From: Aestuariibius insulae
Lineage (GTDB): Bacteria; Pseudomonadota; Alphaproteobacteria; Rhodobacterales; Rhodobacteraceae
Direction: 5' to 3'
Assembly (NCBI RefSeq): GCF_040783535.2
Contig: NZ_JBFONW020000007.1
Span: 124,001 to 188,000 of the forward strand
Length of the DNA: 64,000 nt
The notes under the pieces were generated by a model, which searched no databases, was not told the DNA's origin, and saw nothing but the letters and a program-made list of their open reading frames with translations. The position numbers and the translations under genes are program-made. Below, one piece after another: positions 42,396 to 50,988 of this stretch; within the stretch, counting starts at the first letter, position 1; every line of letters starts with the position of its first letter.

Positions 42396-44107
42396 CCTCT
42401 CCTGTCCTCACGCTCAAGGATCTGTCGATCGAGTTTCCGACGCCCGGTGGCGTGGTGGAGGCGGTCAAGGCGCTGGATCTGACGATCGAGGCGGGGCGGC
42501 GTGTGGGGTTCATCGGCGAGAGCGGGTCGGGCAAGACGACGACAGCGCTGGCGGTGATGCAGATGCTGGCCGAGCCGGGGCGCGTGGCGGGCGGGAGCAT
42601 CGATCTGGGCGGCACGGATGTTCTGGCCCTGAATGACGAGCAGATGCGGCGCACGCGGTTGAGCCGGGTCGCGTATATTCCGCAAGGGGCGATGAATTCG
42701 CTCAACCCGGTGATGCGGATCGAGCCGCAGCTTTGGGATGCGATCGTTGCCCATGAGGGGCGGCTGGACCGGGGCGAGCTGAAGCGGCGGTCGGATGCCG
42801 CGCTGGAGAGCGTGGGGCTGCCGGTCCATACGGCGCAGCTTTATCCGCATGAGCTGTCGGGCGGGATGAAGCAGCGGGTCTGCATCGCGCTGGGGATCAT
42901 CCTGACGCCGGAGCTGATCATTGCGGACGAGCCGACCTCGGCTTTGGATGTGGTGACGCAGCGGCAGGTGATGCAGACACTGAAAGACATTCAGGAGCAG
43001 ATCGGGTCGGGCCTGATCCTGATCGGGCATGATATGGGGCTGATGGCGCAATCGGTGGACGAGCTGGCCGTTCTGAAGGACGGGGAGCTGGTGGAACATG
43101 GCACGGTCAAGCAGATCCTCGAGGCGCCGAAGCATCCTTATACGCAGGATCTGATCTCGTCCGTGCCGCTAGTGGGGGGCGAGAGTTTTCTCAATCCCGA
43201 CCGGCGGGCCGAGGCGCCGAAGCGGGAGAGCCGCGAGCCGCTTTTGCAGTTCGAGGGCGTCAGCAAGACCTATGGCGCGGTGACGGCGCTGCATCCGATC
43301 TCGTTCGCGCTGCAGGGGGATACCCCTCAGATCATCTCGATCGTCGGGCAGTCCGGATCGGGCAAGTCGACGATGGGCTCGATCATGCTGGGGTTCACTC
43401 CGCCAACGACGGGGCGGGTCCTTTTCGAAGGGCAGGATCTGGCGAAGATCGGGGCGTCGCAGAACCTTGAGTTCCGGCGCAATGTGCAGGCGGTGTTTCA
43501 GGATCCCTATTCCTGTTTCAACCCGTTCTACCGGGTCGGTCATGCGCTGAGCTATCCTTACAAGCGGTTCGGTCTGTCGCAGGGCAAGGCGCAGACGCAA
43601 GCGGCGATGGAGGAGGCCTGCGCGGCGGTGGGGCTGGATCCGGATCTGGTCTTGCCGCGTTATCCGCATCAGCTGTCGGGCGGGCAGCGGCAAAGGCTGA
43701 TCGTGGCGCGGGCCTTGATGCTGTCGCCCAAGCTGCTGATCGCGGACGAGCCGGTATCGATGGTGGATGCGTCCCTCAGGGCGACGATCCTGTCCAACAT
43801 CTACGATCTGAAGGACAAGCACGGGATCTCGGTTCTCTATATCACGCATGATCTGGCGACGGCCTATCACGTGAGCGATTACGTGATGGTTCTTTACAAG
43901 GGTCATGTGGTCGAGGCCGGGCCGCCCAAGGCAGTGATCGGCGATCCGCAGCATCCCTATACGCAGCTTCTGATTGCCTCGATCCCGTGGCCGGATCTGC
44001 AGCGCGGCTGGGGGAGCGGGCTTGAGGATGGGGCGGAGGACACCATCGCCTCGGCGCCGCCCGCCTTCCGCGGAGATGTCGCGGGCTTCGAGCTGGCCAA
44101 GGCGTGA
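42392..44107 (+). CDS. Fused double ABC ATPase (DppD-DppF-like)
   Basis: The 571-residue protein carries two complete nucleotide-binding domains in one chain. The first has Walker A GESGSGKTT, signature LSGGMKQRV and Walker B LIIADEPTSALD; the second has GQSGSGKST, LSGGQRQRL and LLIADEPVSMVD. Peptide-type importers usually encode these as two genes; the fused form is common in alphaproteobacterial sugar/peptide systems. The start is GTG at 42392, overlapping the permease stop by 4 nt. It energises the DppB/DppC-like pair and is followed 7 bp later by the mannosidase gene. Confidence 0.95.
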   Translation: MTSPVLTLKDLSIEFPTPGGVVEAVKALDLTIEAGRRVGFIGESGSGKTTTALAVMQMLAEPGRVAGGSIDLGGTDVLALNDEQMRRTRLSRVAYIPQGAMNSLNPVMRIEPQLWDAIVAHEGRLDRGELKRRSDAALESVGLPVHTAQLYPHELSGGMKQRVCIALGIILTPELIIADEPTSALDVVTQRQVMQTLKDIQEQIGSGLILIGHDMGLMAQSVDELAVLKDGELVEHGTVKQILEAPKHPYTQDLISSVPLVGGESFLNPDRRAEAPKRESREPLLQFEGVSKTYGAVTALHPISFALQGDTPQIISIVGQSGSGKSTMGSIMLGFTPPTTGRVLFEGQDLAKIGASQNLEFRRNVQAVFQDPYSCFNPFYRVGHALSYPYKRFGLSQGKAQTQAAMEEACAAVGLDPDLVLPRYPHQLSGGQRQRLIVARALMLSPKLLIADEPVSMVDASLRATILSNIYDLKDKHGISVLYITHDLATAYHVSDYVMVLYKGHVVEAGPPKAVIGDPQHPYTQLLIASIPWPDLQRGWGSGLEDGAEDTIASAPPAFRGDVAGFELAKA

Positions 44108-44114
44108 TCGCGGT

Positions 44115-47100
44115 ATGAATGTCAATCACAACTGGCGGTTTACGTTCGAGAAGATCGGTGCGCGCCTGGCCCTGATCGAGCCGCTGATCCATCGCCGGTC
44201 GATGCCGCTGCCGCCGTTTCGGATGACGCCGCTGGAGGGCGCTGTCGTGGAGGCTCCGGTTCGGGCCGATGCGTCCGGCTGGACCGAGATCCCGGCGGAA
44301 AGCTACTGGGGCGCGCCGGCCCTGAACTTTCTGATGAAGACCGCCTTTGCCGTGCCGGAAGGCTGGAGCGCGGGGCATCTGGCGCTTTACCTACCGCTGG
44401 GCGTCTATGGCGATATCTTCAACCATCCCGAGGCGCTGGTGCATATCGACGGGCGGGCGATCGGGTCGGCGGACCGGTATCACCATACGATCCCGCTGGA
44501 TCCCGCCTGCGCGGATGGGGCGGAACACGCTATCGCGCTGCATGGCTGGACGGGGCTGGCGGGATGGCCGCCCGATCCGAACAGCAAGGCGAAGCTTTTT
44601 ATGGGGGTGCCCGCGTTGATCCAGCGGGATCCCGAGGCGCTGGCCTTCTGGCAGCTGGCCTCGACCGTGCATGACACCGTGTCGGTGCTGGAGCGTGATC
44701 AGCCTGAGCGGGACCGGCTTCTGGATGCGCTGGAGATGGCGTTCCGGCTGCTCGATACGCGCGATCCGATCGGGGAGGAGATCTACGGCTCTTTCCCGGC
44801 GGCGCGGCAGGCGCTTTTGGACGGGATCGCGCGAGCGGGTGCACCGCTTGATGTGGTGCTGCACGGGATCGGCCATGCGCATATGGACATCGCCTATCTG
44901 TGGCAGATCGATCAGATCCGGCTGAAGAACGCGCGGACCTATTCCAACGTCCTGCGACTGATGGACGAGGATCCGGACTATACGTTCTCGCATTCTCAGC
45001 CTGCGCTTTACGTAATGTGCGCGGAGGATTACCCTGAGATCTTTGACCGGATCGGAGCCCGTGTCGCCGAGGGCCGTTGGGAGGTCATGGGCGGCATGTG
45101 GGTGGAGCCGGATCTGAACGTTCCGGGGGCGGAGGCGCTGGTTCGGCAGCTTGTGCTGGGGCGGCGCTATTTCCGCGAAACCTTCGGGGGCGTCGAGACG
45201 CCGGTTTTGTGGCTGCCCGACACGTTCGGGTTTCCGGGGCAGATCCCGCAGCTGATGCGGCTGGCGGGGCTGGAGTGGTTCGCGACCAACAAGCTGAACT
45301 GGAACCAGATGAACCCGGTGCCCTGGTCGACGCATCTGTGGGAGGGTATCGATGGCAGCCGGGTTCTGGCGCATATTTTCACCACGCCCCGGCCCGTGCA
45401 GTATCTGCCCTTTCCGACGAACTACAAAAGCGATCTGAGCGCGCGGGAGGTTCTGGGCAGCTGGACGCGATCGACCACCGACGGGGTGCGCGATCTGCCG
45501 GTTTGCTATGGCTATGGCGATGGCGGCGGAGGGCCGACCGAGACGCTGCTGGCCAAGGCGCATATCTTCGAGGACATGCCGGGCATGCCGCGGTTCAAAA
45601 TGAGCACGGTGCGGCGGTTCTTCGAGCGGATTGAGCCGCGGCGGAACGCTTTGCCGGTCTGGCGCGGCGAGCATTACATGGAGGGGCACCGGGGCGTCTT
45701 TACCTCGCAAGGGTGGATCAAGCGCGCGAACCGGAAGGCCGAGCGGGCGCTGCACGAGGCGGAGGCGCTGTCGGCGATGGCGGGGCTGGCGCCGGACCTG
45801 GAGGCGGCGTGGCGGCTTTTGTGCCTGAACCAGTTCCACGACATTATCACCGGAACGTCGATCACGGAGGTCTTTGCCGATGCGCGGCGGGATCTCGATC
45901 GCGTCGCCGGGATGGCGGAGGCGGCGGCAGCCGAGGCAGCGGCGCGGCTGGGAGGCGGGGAGCTTTGCGTTCTGAATACCTCGCCGGTGGCGGGGCGCCG
46001 TCTGGTCGAGGGGCCTGCGGAGGGCGCGGTGCAGACCACCGAGGCGGGCGGGCTTTATCTCTTCGAGGTTTTGCCGGCCTATTCGGCGACGCCGTTGACG
46101 GAGGCTGTGGTCCCCTCGGAAGGCGTGACGGTTTACGAGGGCGAGACGGGGATCGTTCTTGAGAACGGGTGCCTGCTGGCAGTGGTCGGGGCGAATGGGC
46201 AGATCCTGCGGCTTTACGACAAGGAGGCGGGGCGCGAGGTTCTGGCGCAGGGGCTGCACGGCAATGTGCTGCAGGCCTTCGAGGATCGGCCGATCTGCTG
46301 GGATGCCTGGGATATCGATCCGCATTTCGAAGACCGCCGGGAGCTGATCGACGCGCCTGCGACGGTTGAGATTGTCGAGACGGGGCCTTTGCGCGCCACT
46401 CTCCGCGTAGATCATGTGTGGCGCGGGAGCCGGATCACGCAGGAGATCCGGCTGGAGGCAGGATCGCGGCGGCTGGATTTCGTGACCGAGGTGGACTGGC
46501 ACCAGAGCCATATCCTGCTGAAAGTGGCTTTTCCGGTGTCGGTTAAGGCGCGGGAGGCGCGGTTCGATATCCAGTGGGGGTCGGTTCTGCGCTCGACCTC
46601 GCGGGATACGGCGTTCGATGCCGCGCGGTTCGAGGTGCCCGCGCAGAAATGGGCGGAGCTGGCCGAGCCGGGCTATGCGGTCGCGCTGCTGAACGATTGC
46701 AAATACGGCTATGACGTGCGCGAGAACGTGCTACGCCTGTCGTTGATCAAGTCGGCGACCTCGCCCGATCCGCAGGCCGATCAGGGGCGGCACGTATTTA
46801 CCTATGCGCTACTGGCGAACCCCGGCGGAGAGGCGCGGCGGCTGCAGGAGGCGGCCTATGATCTGAATACGCCGCCGCGGGTGGCGGAGGGATCCGCCGG
46901 TCGCTTTGTCTCTTGCGAGAGCGAGACCATTATTCTGGAGACGCTGAAGCCGTCCGAGGACGGCGCGGCGGTCGTGCTGCGGCTTTTCGAGAGCGGCGGG
47001 GCCGAGCCGCGCTGCACGTTGCGGTTCCGGGACGGGATCCGGCGGGCGGCGCGGGTCGATATCTTCGAGGCGGAGCTGGAGGACCTGGATAGCGAGGCCA

Positions 47101-47165
47101 GGGATCTGCGGCTCGAGCTCGGGCCGTTCGAGATCGCGACGGTGAAGGTCTGGCTTGAGAGGTAA
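44115..47165 (+). CDS. GH38 alpha-mannosidase
   Basis: The 1016-residue retaining glycosidase has an N-terminal beta domain, then the GH38 catalytic core: the metal-binding HGIGHAHMDIAYLW (about 254-267), the nucleophile Asp in GGMWVEPDLNVPGAEALVRQ, the LWLPDTFGFPGQIPQL motif, and NQFHDIITGTSITEV. Large C-terminal beta-sandwich domains follow (LEAGSRRLDFVTEVDWHQSH, VAFPVSVKAREARFDIQWG). There is no signal peptide, so it acts in the cytosol on imported substrate. It lies 7 bp after the ATPase gene, which ties it to the importer. The linkage cleaved (alpha-1,2, 1,3 or 1,6) cannot be told. Confidence 0.95.
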   Translation: MNVNHNWRFTFEKIGARLALIEPLIHRRSMPLPPFRMTPLEGAVVEAPVRADASGWTEIPAESYWGAPALNFLMKTAFAVPEGWSAGHLALYLPLGVYGDIFNHPEALVHIDGRAIGSADRYHHTIPLDPACADGAEHAIALHGWTGLAGWPPDPNSKAKLFMGVPALIQRDPEALAFWQLASTVHDTVSVLERDQPERDRLLDALEMAFRLLDTRDPIGEEIYGSFPAARQALLDGIARAGAPLDVVLHGIGHAHMDIAYLWQIDQIRLKNARTYSNVLRLMDEDPDYTFSHSQPALYVMCAEDYPEIFDRIGARVAEGRWEVMGGMWVEPDLNVPGAEALVRQLVLGRRYFRETFGGVETPVLWLPDTFGFPGQIPQLMRLAGLEWFATNKLNWNQMNPVPWSTHLWEGIDGSRVLAHIFTTPRPVQYLPFPTNYKSDLSAREVLGSWTRSTTDGVRDLPVCYGYGDGGGGPTETLLAKAHIFEDMPGMPRFKMSTVRRFFERIEPRRNALPVWRGEHYMEGHRGVFTSQGWIKRANRKAERALHEAEALSAMAGLAPDLEAAWRLLCLNQFHDIITGTSITEVFADARRDLDRVAGMAEAAAAEAAARLGGGELCVLNTSPVAGRRLVEGPAEGAVQTTEAGGLYLFEVLPAYSATPLTEAVVPSEGVTVYEGETGIVLENGCLLAVVGANGQILRLYDKEAGREVLAQGLHGNVLQAFEDRPICWDAWDIDPHFEDRRELIDAPATVEIVETGPLRATLRVDHVWRGSRITQEIRLEAGSRRLDFVTEVDWHQSHILLKVAFPVSVKAREARFDIQWGSVLRSTSRDTAFDAARFEVPAQKWAELAEPGYAVALLNDCKYGYDVRENVLRLSLIKSATSPDPQADQGRHVFTYALLANPGGEARRLQEAAYDLNTPPRVAEGSAGRFVSCESETIILETLKPSEDGAAVVLRLFESGGAEPRCTLRFRDGIRRAARVDIFEAELEDLDSEARDLRLELGPFEIATVKVWLER

Positions 47166-47174
47166 AGGGGGGAG

Positions 47175-47196
47175 GCCCCGGCGCGGTGGCCGGGGC
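47175..47196. terminator. Bidirectional hairpin between GH38 and PepSY genes
   Basis: A perfect 8-bp stem (GCCCCGGC / GCCGGGGC) with a 6-nt loop lies between the convergent genes, 10 bp from each stop. No T-run is present. Confidence 0.5.
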
Positions 47197-47205
47197 GCGT
47201 CCGTG

Positions 47206-48510
47206 TTAGGTGGCGCCCGGGGCGCGGAACCAGCCGAGGCGTCGGAAGATCAGCCAGTCGAGGGCAAGGGCCGCCAGAAGCGAGACGCCCATCAGTGGTA
47301 GAAGGATCATCAGGACGGTGACGAGGACGATCATGCCCGTGCCGAGCGCAGCATCAGGCGCCGCTGGCACGCCGAGAGAGCCTGCCGGGCGGCGCATCCA
47401 CCACGCGACGAAGCCCGAGACCGCGAGGATCACGCCGAGGATCGCTGCAACCGTGTTCTGGGCGATGTTCAGCCAGCCATAGAGCTCTCCCTGATGGAAG
47501 GAGATGCCTTGCGAGATCGTGCGCGCGACTATTGGATTATCCGCGAAGTCGTGCCGCTTGAGCACGGCGCCGGTATATTGATCGACGATCAGCTCGGTCT
47601 GCTCGGTGCGGATCTTGCTGGTTGAGCGGACCCAGAAGGCGGCGCTGTCGTCTTTGGGCGGGCGCATCTCGTAGGGGGCGGCGAGCCCCTCGGCGCGGGC
47701 GATTTGGAAGACCTGCGCGTAAGGGATCGTCTCGCCTTCCGAGGCAGTGGAGCCGGGGACGGCGCCGCCGAAGCGGAGGCTTTTGGAGGTCTGGCCGGTC
47801 TTTTCCTGCACGTAGCCCAGACCGCCACCCCAGACATCGGTCCAGGGCAGGCCGGTGATCAGGATCGGGACGATCAGGACGGTGGCGAGCATGCCGGTGA
47901 ACATGTGGGTTTCGCGCCACCATTTGCGGTCCTTGCCCGAGGGCGGGCGGATGGCCTTGGCCAGGCTGCGCTTGCCGCGCGGCCACCACAGATAGAGGCC
48001 GGTGATGAACATCACGATGGCCCAATGGGCGGCGAGTTCGACGAATTTGGTGCCGACATCGCCAAGCAGGAGCTCTCCGTGCAGCTTGCGCAGGACCTGC
48101 ATCGCCATCTGGTCGCGGGGCGTGGAGGCCAGCACCTCGCCGCGATAGGGGTCGATCCAGGCCTTGGAGCGTGTGCCGCCCGCGTCGTCGAATTCGATGA
48201 GCGTGGTGCGGCCCGGCGCGTCGAAGCTGGTGATGCCGCGCAGGCGGGTGATGCCGGAGGCGGCCTCGACGGCGGCGATCTGGGCCTCGATCGGGAGCGT
48301 CTCTTCAAGAGGCGCGACGGCGAGGCGATCCGCGTAGAGCCAGTTTTCGATCTGGGGTTTGTAGAGGTAAATCCCGCCTGTGATGGCCAGAAGCGCCATG
48401 AAGGGGAGAACGAAGAGGGAAGCGAGGAAATGCCATTTCCACACCAGACGATAGAGGGCTCCACCGGTCGTCTGCGACGCGGCGGGCCCCGATACGATTG
48501 CATCGGTCAT
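47206..48510 (-). CDS. PepSY-associated transmembrane protein
   Basis: The 434-residue inner-membrane protein has four main transmembrane helices: WHFLASLFVLPFMALLAITGGIYLYKP near the N-terminus, AAHWAIVMFITGLYLWWPRG, MFTGMLATVLIVPILITGLPW, and NIAQNTVAAILGVILAVSGFVAWWMRR, plus a C-terminal pair. PepSY domains lie in the periplasmic loops. This family (PiuB/FegB-like) is linked to iron or siderophore use, probably as a reductase. It follows the DUF2946-like gene by 37 bp, and the pair is likely an operon for metal handling. Confidence 0.87.
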   Translation of the reverse strand: MTDAIVSGPAASQTTGGALYRLVWKWHFLASLFVLPFMALLAITGGIYLYKPQIENWLYADRLAVAPLEETLPIEAQIAAVEAASGITRLRGITSFDAPGRTTLIEFDDAGGTRSKAWIDPYRGEVLASTPRDQMAMQVLRKLHGELLLGDVGTKFVELAAHWAIVMFITGLYLWWPRGKRSLAKAIRPPSGKDRKWWRETHMFTGMLATVLIVPILITGLPWTDVWGGGLGYVQEKTGQTSKSLRFGGAVPGSTASEGETIPYAQVFQIARAEGLAAPYEMRPPKDDSAAFWVRSTSKIRTEQTELIVDQYTGAVLKRHDFADNPIVARTISQGISFHQGELYGWLNIAQNTVAAILGVILAVSGFVAWWMRRPAGSLGVPAAPDAALGTGMIVLVTVLMILLPLMGVSLLAALALDWLIFRRLGWFRAPGAT

Positions 48511-48547
48511 TTTGAGCTGTCCTGTTTGGGTCTGTTCTGGGAGGGGA

Positions 48548-48898
48548 TCAGACCGGGACAGGCGGCGCGCGGGAGGGCCAGGTCAGCGCCGCGCGATCGG
48601 CATTTGCGGCGGCGTGGATCTTGACCCGGAAAGGGTCGGTGAAATCGACTGCAAGGCTTTGCCAGAGGGGCAGAGGCGCGGGGGCGATGCCGGTTGGATC
48701 GGCCGCGATACAGGGCGCATGATCGGAGGCGGGCTCTTCCACAGGGATGCCATCCGGGCCGATGAGGATGACGATCATTTCGGATCCGCTGCACAGGACC
48801 ACGCGTTGCATGCCGGGGACGATCTCGATCAGCACGCCCGAGACCTTGGGCAGCACCAGCGCCGCCAGCAGGCAGAGCGCCAGGGACAGGCGGGTCAT
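48548..48898 (-). CDS. DUF2946-like small exported/membrane protein
   Basis: The 116-residue protein has a hydrophobic N-terminus (LSLALCLLAALVLPKVSG) that may be a signal peptide, followed by a Cys-containing region (QRVVLCSGSEMIVILIG, DHAPCIAAD) and a Pro-rich end. The CSG and HxPC pattern recalls DUF2946, often found next to copper or iron uptake genes. The start at 48898 (MTRLSLAL) was chosen over an in-frame ATG at 48955 because it puts the hydrophobic segment at the N-terminus. It precedes the PepSY gene. Confidence 0.65.
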   Translation of the reverse strand: MTRLSLALCLLAALVLPKVSGVLIEIVPGMQRVVLCSGSEMIVILIGPDGIPVEEPASDHAPCIAADPTGIAPAPLPLWQSLAVDFTDPFRVKIHAAANADRAALTWPSRAPPVPV

Positions 48899-49079
48899 CG
48901 AGACCAGGCGGGAGATCACAAGATAGCTCCGAACAACGTGATCGCGGCTTAGCACAGCTTTGCCGATAGGAAAGCCCCGGATCCGCGCGGCAAAGCGACT
49001 TGTTGCCGATTTGTTCTTCTGGACTGGTCGCGGGGCGTTTGCGCGCTTTATGGTAGGTCTCTACCAGAAGGAGAGCGCG

Positions 49080-49820
49080 ATGATCACAGTCCGGTTCAGC
49101 ACGTCAACATCTGAAGCACGTCAGCAGGTCTTTCTGAGGGCCGGGGAGGTTTGGGACAGGGTTCTCAATACTGCCTTCGAGCCGGTCGAGGTGGATGGCG
49201 AGGCTTTGGACGGGCTGGTGATCGATGCGGCGGTGGAGCCGATCGACGGGCCCGAAGGCACGCTGGGACAGGCTGGGCCGACGGTTCTGAGACCGGGATC
49301 CGAGCTTCCGGTCAAGGGGATCATGCAGTTCGACGAGGCCGATATCACGCGGCTTGAAGAAGAAGGCAGCTTTGCCGATGTGATCCTGCACGAGATGGCC
49401 CATGTGCTGGGGTTCGGCACACTTTGGGCGCGTCAGGGGTTGATCGCGGGATCGGGGACGATGGATCCGCGCTTTATCGGTGAAGGAGCGGTGCGGGAAT
49501 ATGGCGGGCTTTCAGGCGACGAGGGCGCGGTGCCGATTGCCAATACAGGCGGGGCGGGCACGCGCGAGGGCCATTGGCGGGAGCTGGTCTTTGGCGACGA
49601 GCTGTTGACGGGGTTCTTGTCGGGCGAGGACCGGCCGCTGAGCCGGATGTCCGTCGCTTCGTTCGCGGATCTGGGATATAAAGTGGATCTGGCGGCGGCC
49701 GATGCGTTCGATCTGCCGTCCTTCCGGGAGCTGGCCCTGATGGGGATCACGGAAGCGGTGCGGACCTGCACGCTTTGCAAGGTCAGCCGGCCGATACCGA
49801 TGGTTCTTGGAGCGCCGTGA
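49080..49820 (+). CDS. Leishmanolysin-like zinc metalloprotease
   Basis: The 246-residue protein has the zinc motif in VILHEMAHVLGFGTLW, a third candidate ligand His in EGHWRELVFGDELLTG, and the Met-turn MSVASFADLGYKVD, all typical of leishmanolysin (M8) proteases. There is no signal peptide in the chosen frame (MITVRFSTST, after AAGGAG at about 7 nt). Many bacterial relatives are short like this. It might be secreted by a non-Sec route or act inside the cell. Its last 38 bp overlap the 3' end of the convergent lipB gene. Confidence 0.82.
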   Translation: MITVRFSTSTSEARQQVFLRAGEVWDRVLNTAFEPVEVDGEALDGLVIDAAVEPIDGPEGTLGQAGPTVLRPGSELPVKGIMQFDEADITRLEEEGSFADVILHEMAHVLGFGTLWARQGLIAGSGTMDPRFIGEGAVREYGGLSGDEGAVPIANTGGAGTREGHWRELVFGDELLTGFLSGEDRPLSRMSVASFADLGYKVDLAAADAFDLPSFRELALMGITEAVRTCTLCKVSRPIPMVLGAP

Positions 49821-50457
49821 TCGAGGCCGCAAAGGTCCGTTTCAGAGCCGCGTCGAGATCTTCCATTGTTGCCGTGAGGCCGAGATCGGCGAGGCTGGTG
49901 ACGCCGTGACCTTCGATGCCGCAAGGGACGATACCGTCGAAATGGCTGAGATCGGGGGAGACGTTGATCGAGAGGCCGTGGAAGCTGACCCATTTCCTGA
50001 GGCGAATGCCTAAGGCCGCGATCTTGTCGTCGCGCGGGGTGCCATCGGGCAAGGTTGGCTTGTCGGGGCGCGGGATCCAGACGCCGACGCGGCCGGGGCG
50101 GGTGGTGGCGACCAGATCGAACTCGGCGAGCGCGGCGATGACCCAGGCCTCGAGGCTTTGGACAAAGGCGCGGATATCGCGGCCTCGGGCCGCGACGTCG
50201 AGCATCACATAGGCGACACGCTGGCCGGGGCCGTGATAGGTGTATTGGCCGCCGCGCCGCGTCTCGTGGACCTCGAAGCGAGGATTACGCAGGTCCTTGG
50301 GATCGGCCGAAGTGCCGGAGGTGTAGAGCGGGGGGTGTTCGAGCAGCCAGATCGCCTCGGACGCGGTGCCGGCGCGGATAGCGGCAGCGCGCGCCTCCAT
50401 CTCGGTCAGGGCGGCGTTGTACGGCGTCAAGCCGGGGGAGGTGATCCAGTCTACCAT
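49783..50457 (-). CDS. lipB: Octanoyl-[acyl-carrier protein]:protein N-octanoyltransferase
   Basis: This 224-residue enzyme moves octanoyl groups from ACP to lipoyl domains, the first step of lipoate synthesis. Key motifs are RRGGQYTYHGPGQRVAYVMLD, IAALGIRLRKWVSFHGLSINVSPDL with the catalytic Lys, and GIVPCGIEGHGVTSL with the catalytic Cys. The start MVDWITSPGLTPY at 50457 matches relatives; the frame is open to 50541, but the extra sequence looks non-coding. Confidence 0.95.
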   Translation of the reverse strand: MVDWITSPGLTPYNAALTEMEARAAAIRAGTASEAIWLLEHPPLYTSGTSADPKDLRNPRFEVHETRRGGQYTYHGPGQRVAYVMLDVAARGRDIRAFVQSLEAWVIAALAEFDLVATTRPGRVGVWIPRPDKPTLPDGTPRDDKIAALGIRLRKWVSFHGLSINVSPDLSHFDGIVPCGIEGHGVTSLADLGLTATMEDLDAALKRTFAASITALQEPSVSAG

Positions 50458-50650
50458 CAGGAGGGATGTGGCCGCTGAGGCGATGTTTGTAAATGGATGG
50501 AGGGTGACGCTCCTGCTGGCGCAGATCGCCCCACCCGCCATCCCTTGGGGCGAATTCCGGCGGGACGCGACGTGAGCCGGACCCGGGAGAAAAGAGGGCC
50601 TTCACAACCTCTGTGCCTTCGTCTAAAGAGCCGCGACTACCTGATCACGT

Positions 50651-50737
50651 GCGGTCGTGGCGGAATTGGTAGACGCGCAGCGTTGAGGTCGCTGTGGGGT
50701 AACACCCGTGGAAGTTCGAGTCTTCTCGACCGCACCA
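50651..50737 (+). tRNA. tRNA-Leu (anticodon GAG)
   Basis: The 87-nt class II tRNA has an acceptor stem GCGGTCG / CGACCGC, discriminator A and an encoded CCA at 50735-50737. The anticodon stem CAGCG / CGCTG encloses the loop TTGAGGT, giving anticodon GAG (reads CUC/CUU). A long variable arm follows and the T-arm contains GTTCGAGTC. The invariant features of tRNA-Leu are intact. Confidence 0.97.
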
Positions 50738-50756
50738 TCCGGTTCCTATTACGACG

Positions 50757-50791
50757 GGCAGGCCGGGCCCGGCAGGTGGTTTTTCTCTTTT
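50757..50791 (+). terminator. Probable terminator after tRNA-Leu
   Basis: A G+C-rich self-complementary stretch (GCCGGGCCCGGC, 50762-50773) is followed by TTTTTCTCTTTT. The hairpin core has little loop, so the fold is uncertain, but the T-run favours termination. Confidence 0.5.
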
Positions 50792-50988
50792 GATATGTGA
50801 CGTGGGATGCGGGGTCTTTGGGCCGTGCCGTTCGTCCGAGTGCCTGAAAATTCGGCGGTCCGGCTGGAAAACAGGCAGATGCCTGGGCAAGTCGCATCTC
50901 GAGGACAGGACCTTTGGGGCGGAAGGCTGATTTCCCTAAGGCGATCCCGTACCGCATTGGGGCTGGTCTCCTTTTAAGAAAGAGAAAT
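50792..50988 (+). promoter_or_regulatory. Leader region of the NMT1-type transporter
   Basis: This roughly 200-bp segment precedes the substrate-binding gene. I looked for a thiamine-pyrophosphate riboswitch because the binding protein is NMT1-like and did not find its conserved core. No other known riboswitch is recognised. AGAGAAAT just before the ATG is a weak ribosome site. Confidence 0.3.

Noticed and set aside
44391..46511. A 706-codon minus-strand open frame
   Set aside because: It lies antisense to the GH38 gene, is rich in Arg/Pro/His as expected from the reverse frame of high-G+C coding DNA, and has no ribosome site or known motif.
50792..50988. A thiamine-pyrophosphate riboswitch upstream of the NMT1-like importer
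   Set aside because: The conserved CTGAGA and ACCTGA-type core elements are not present in the right arrangement.
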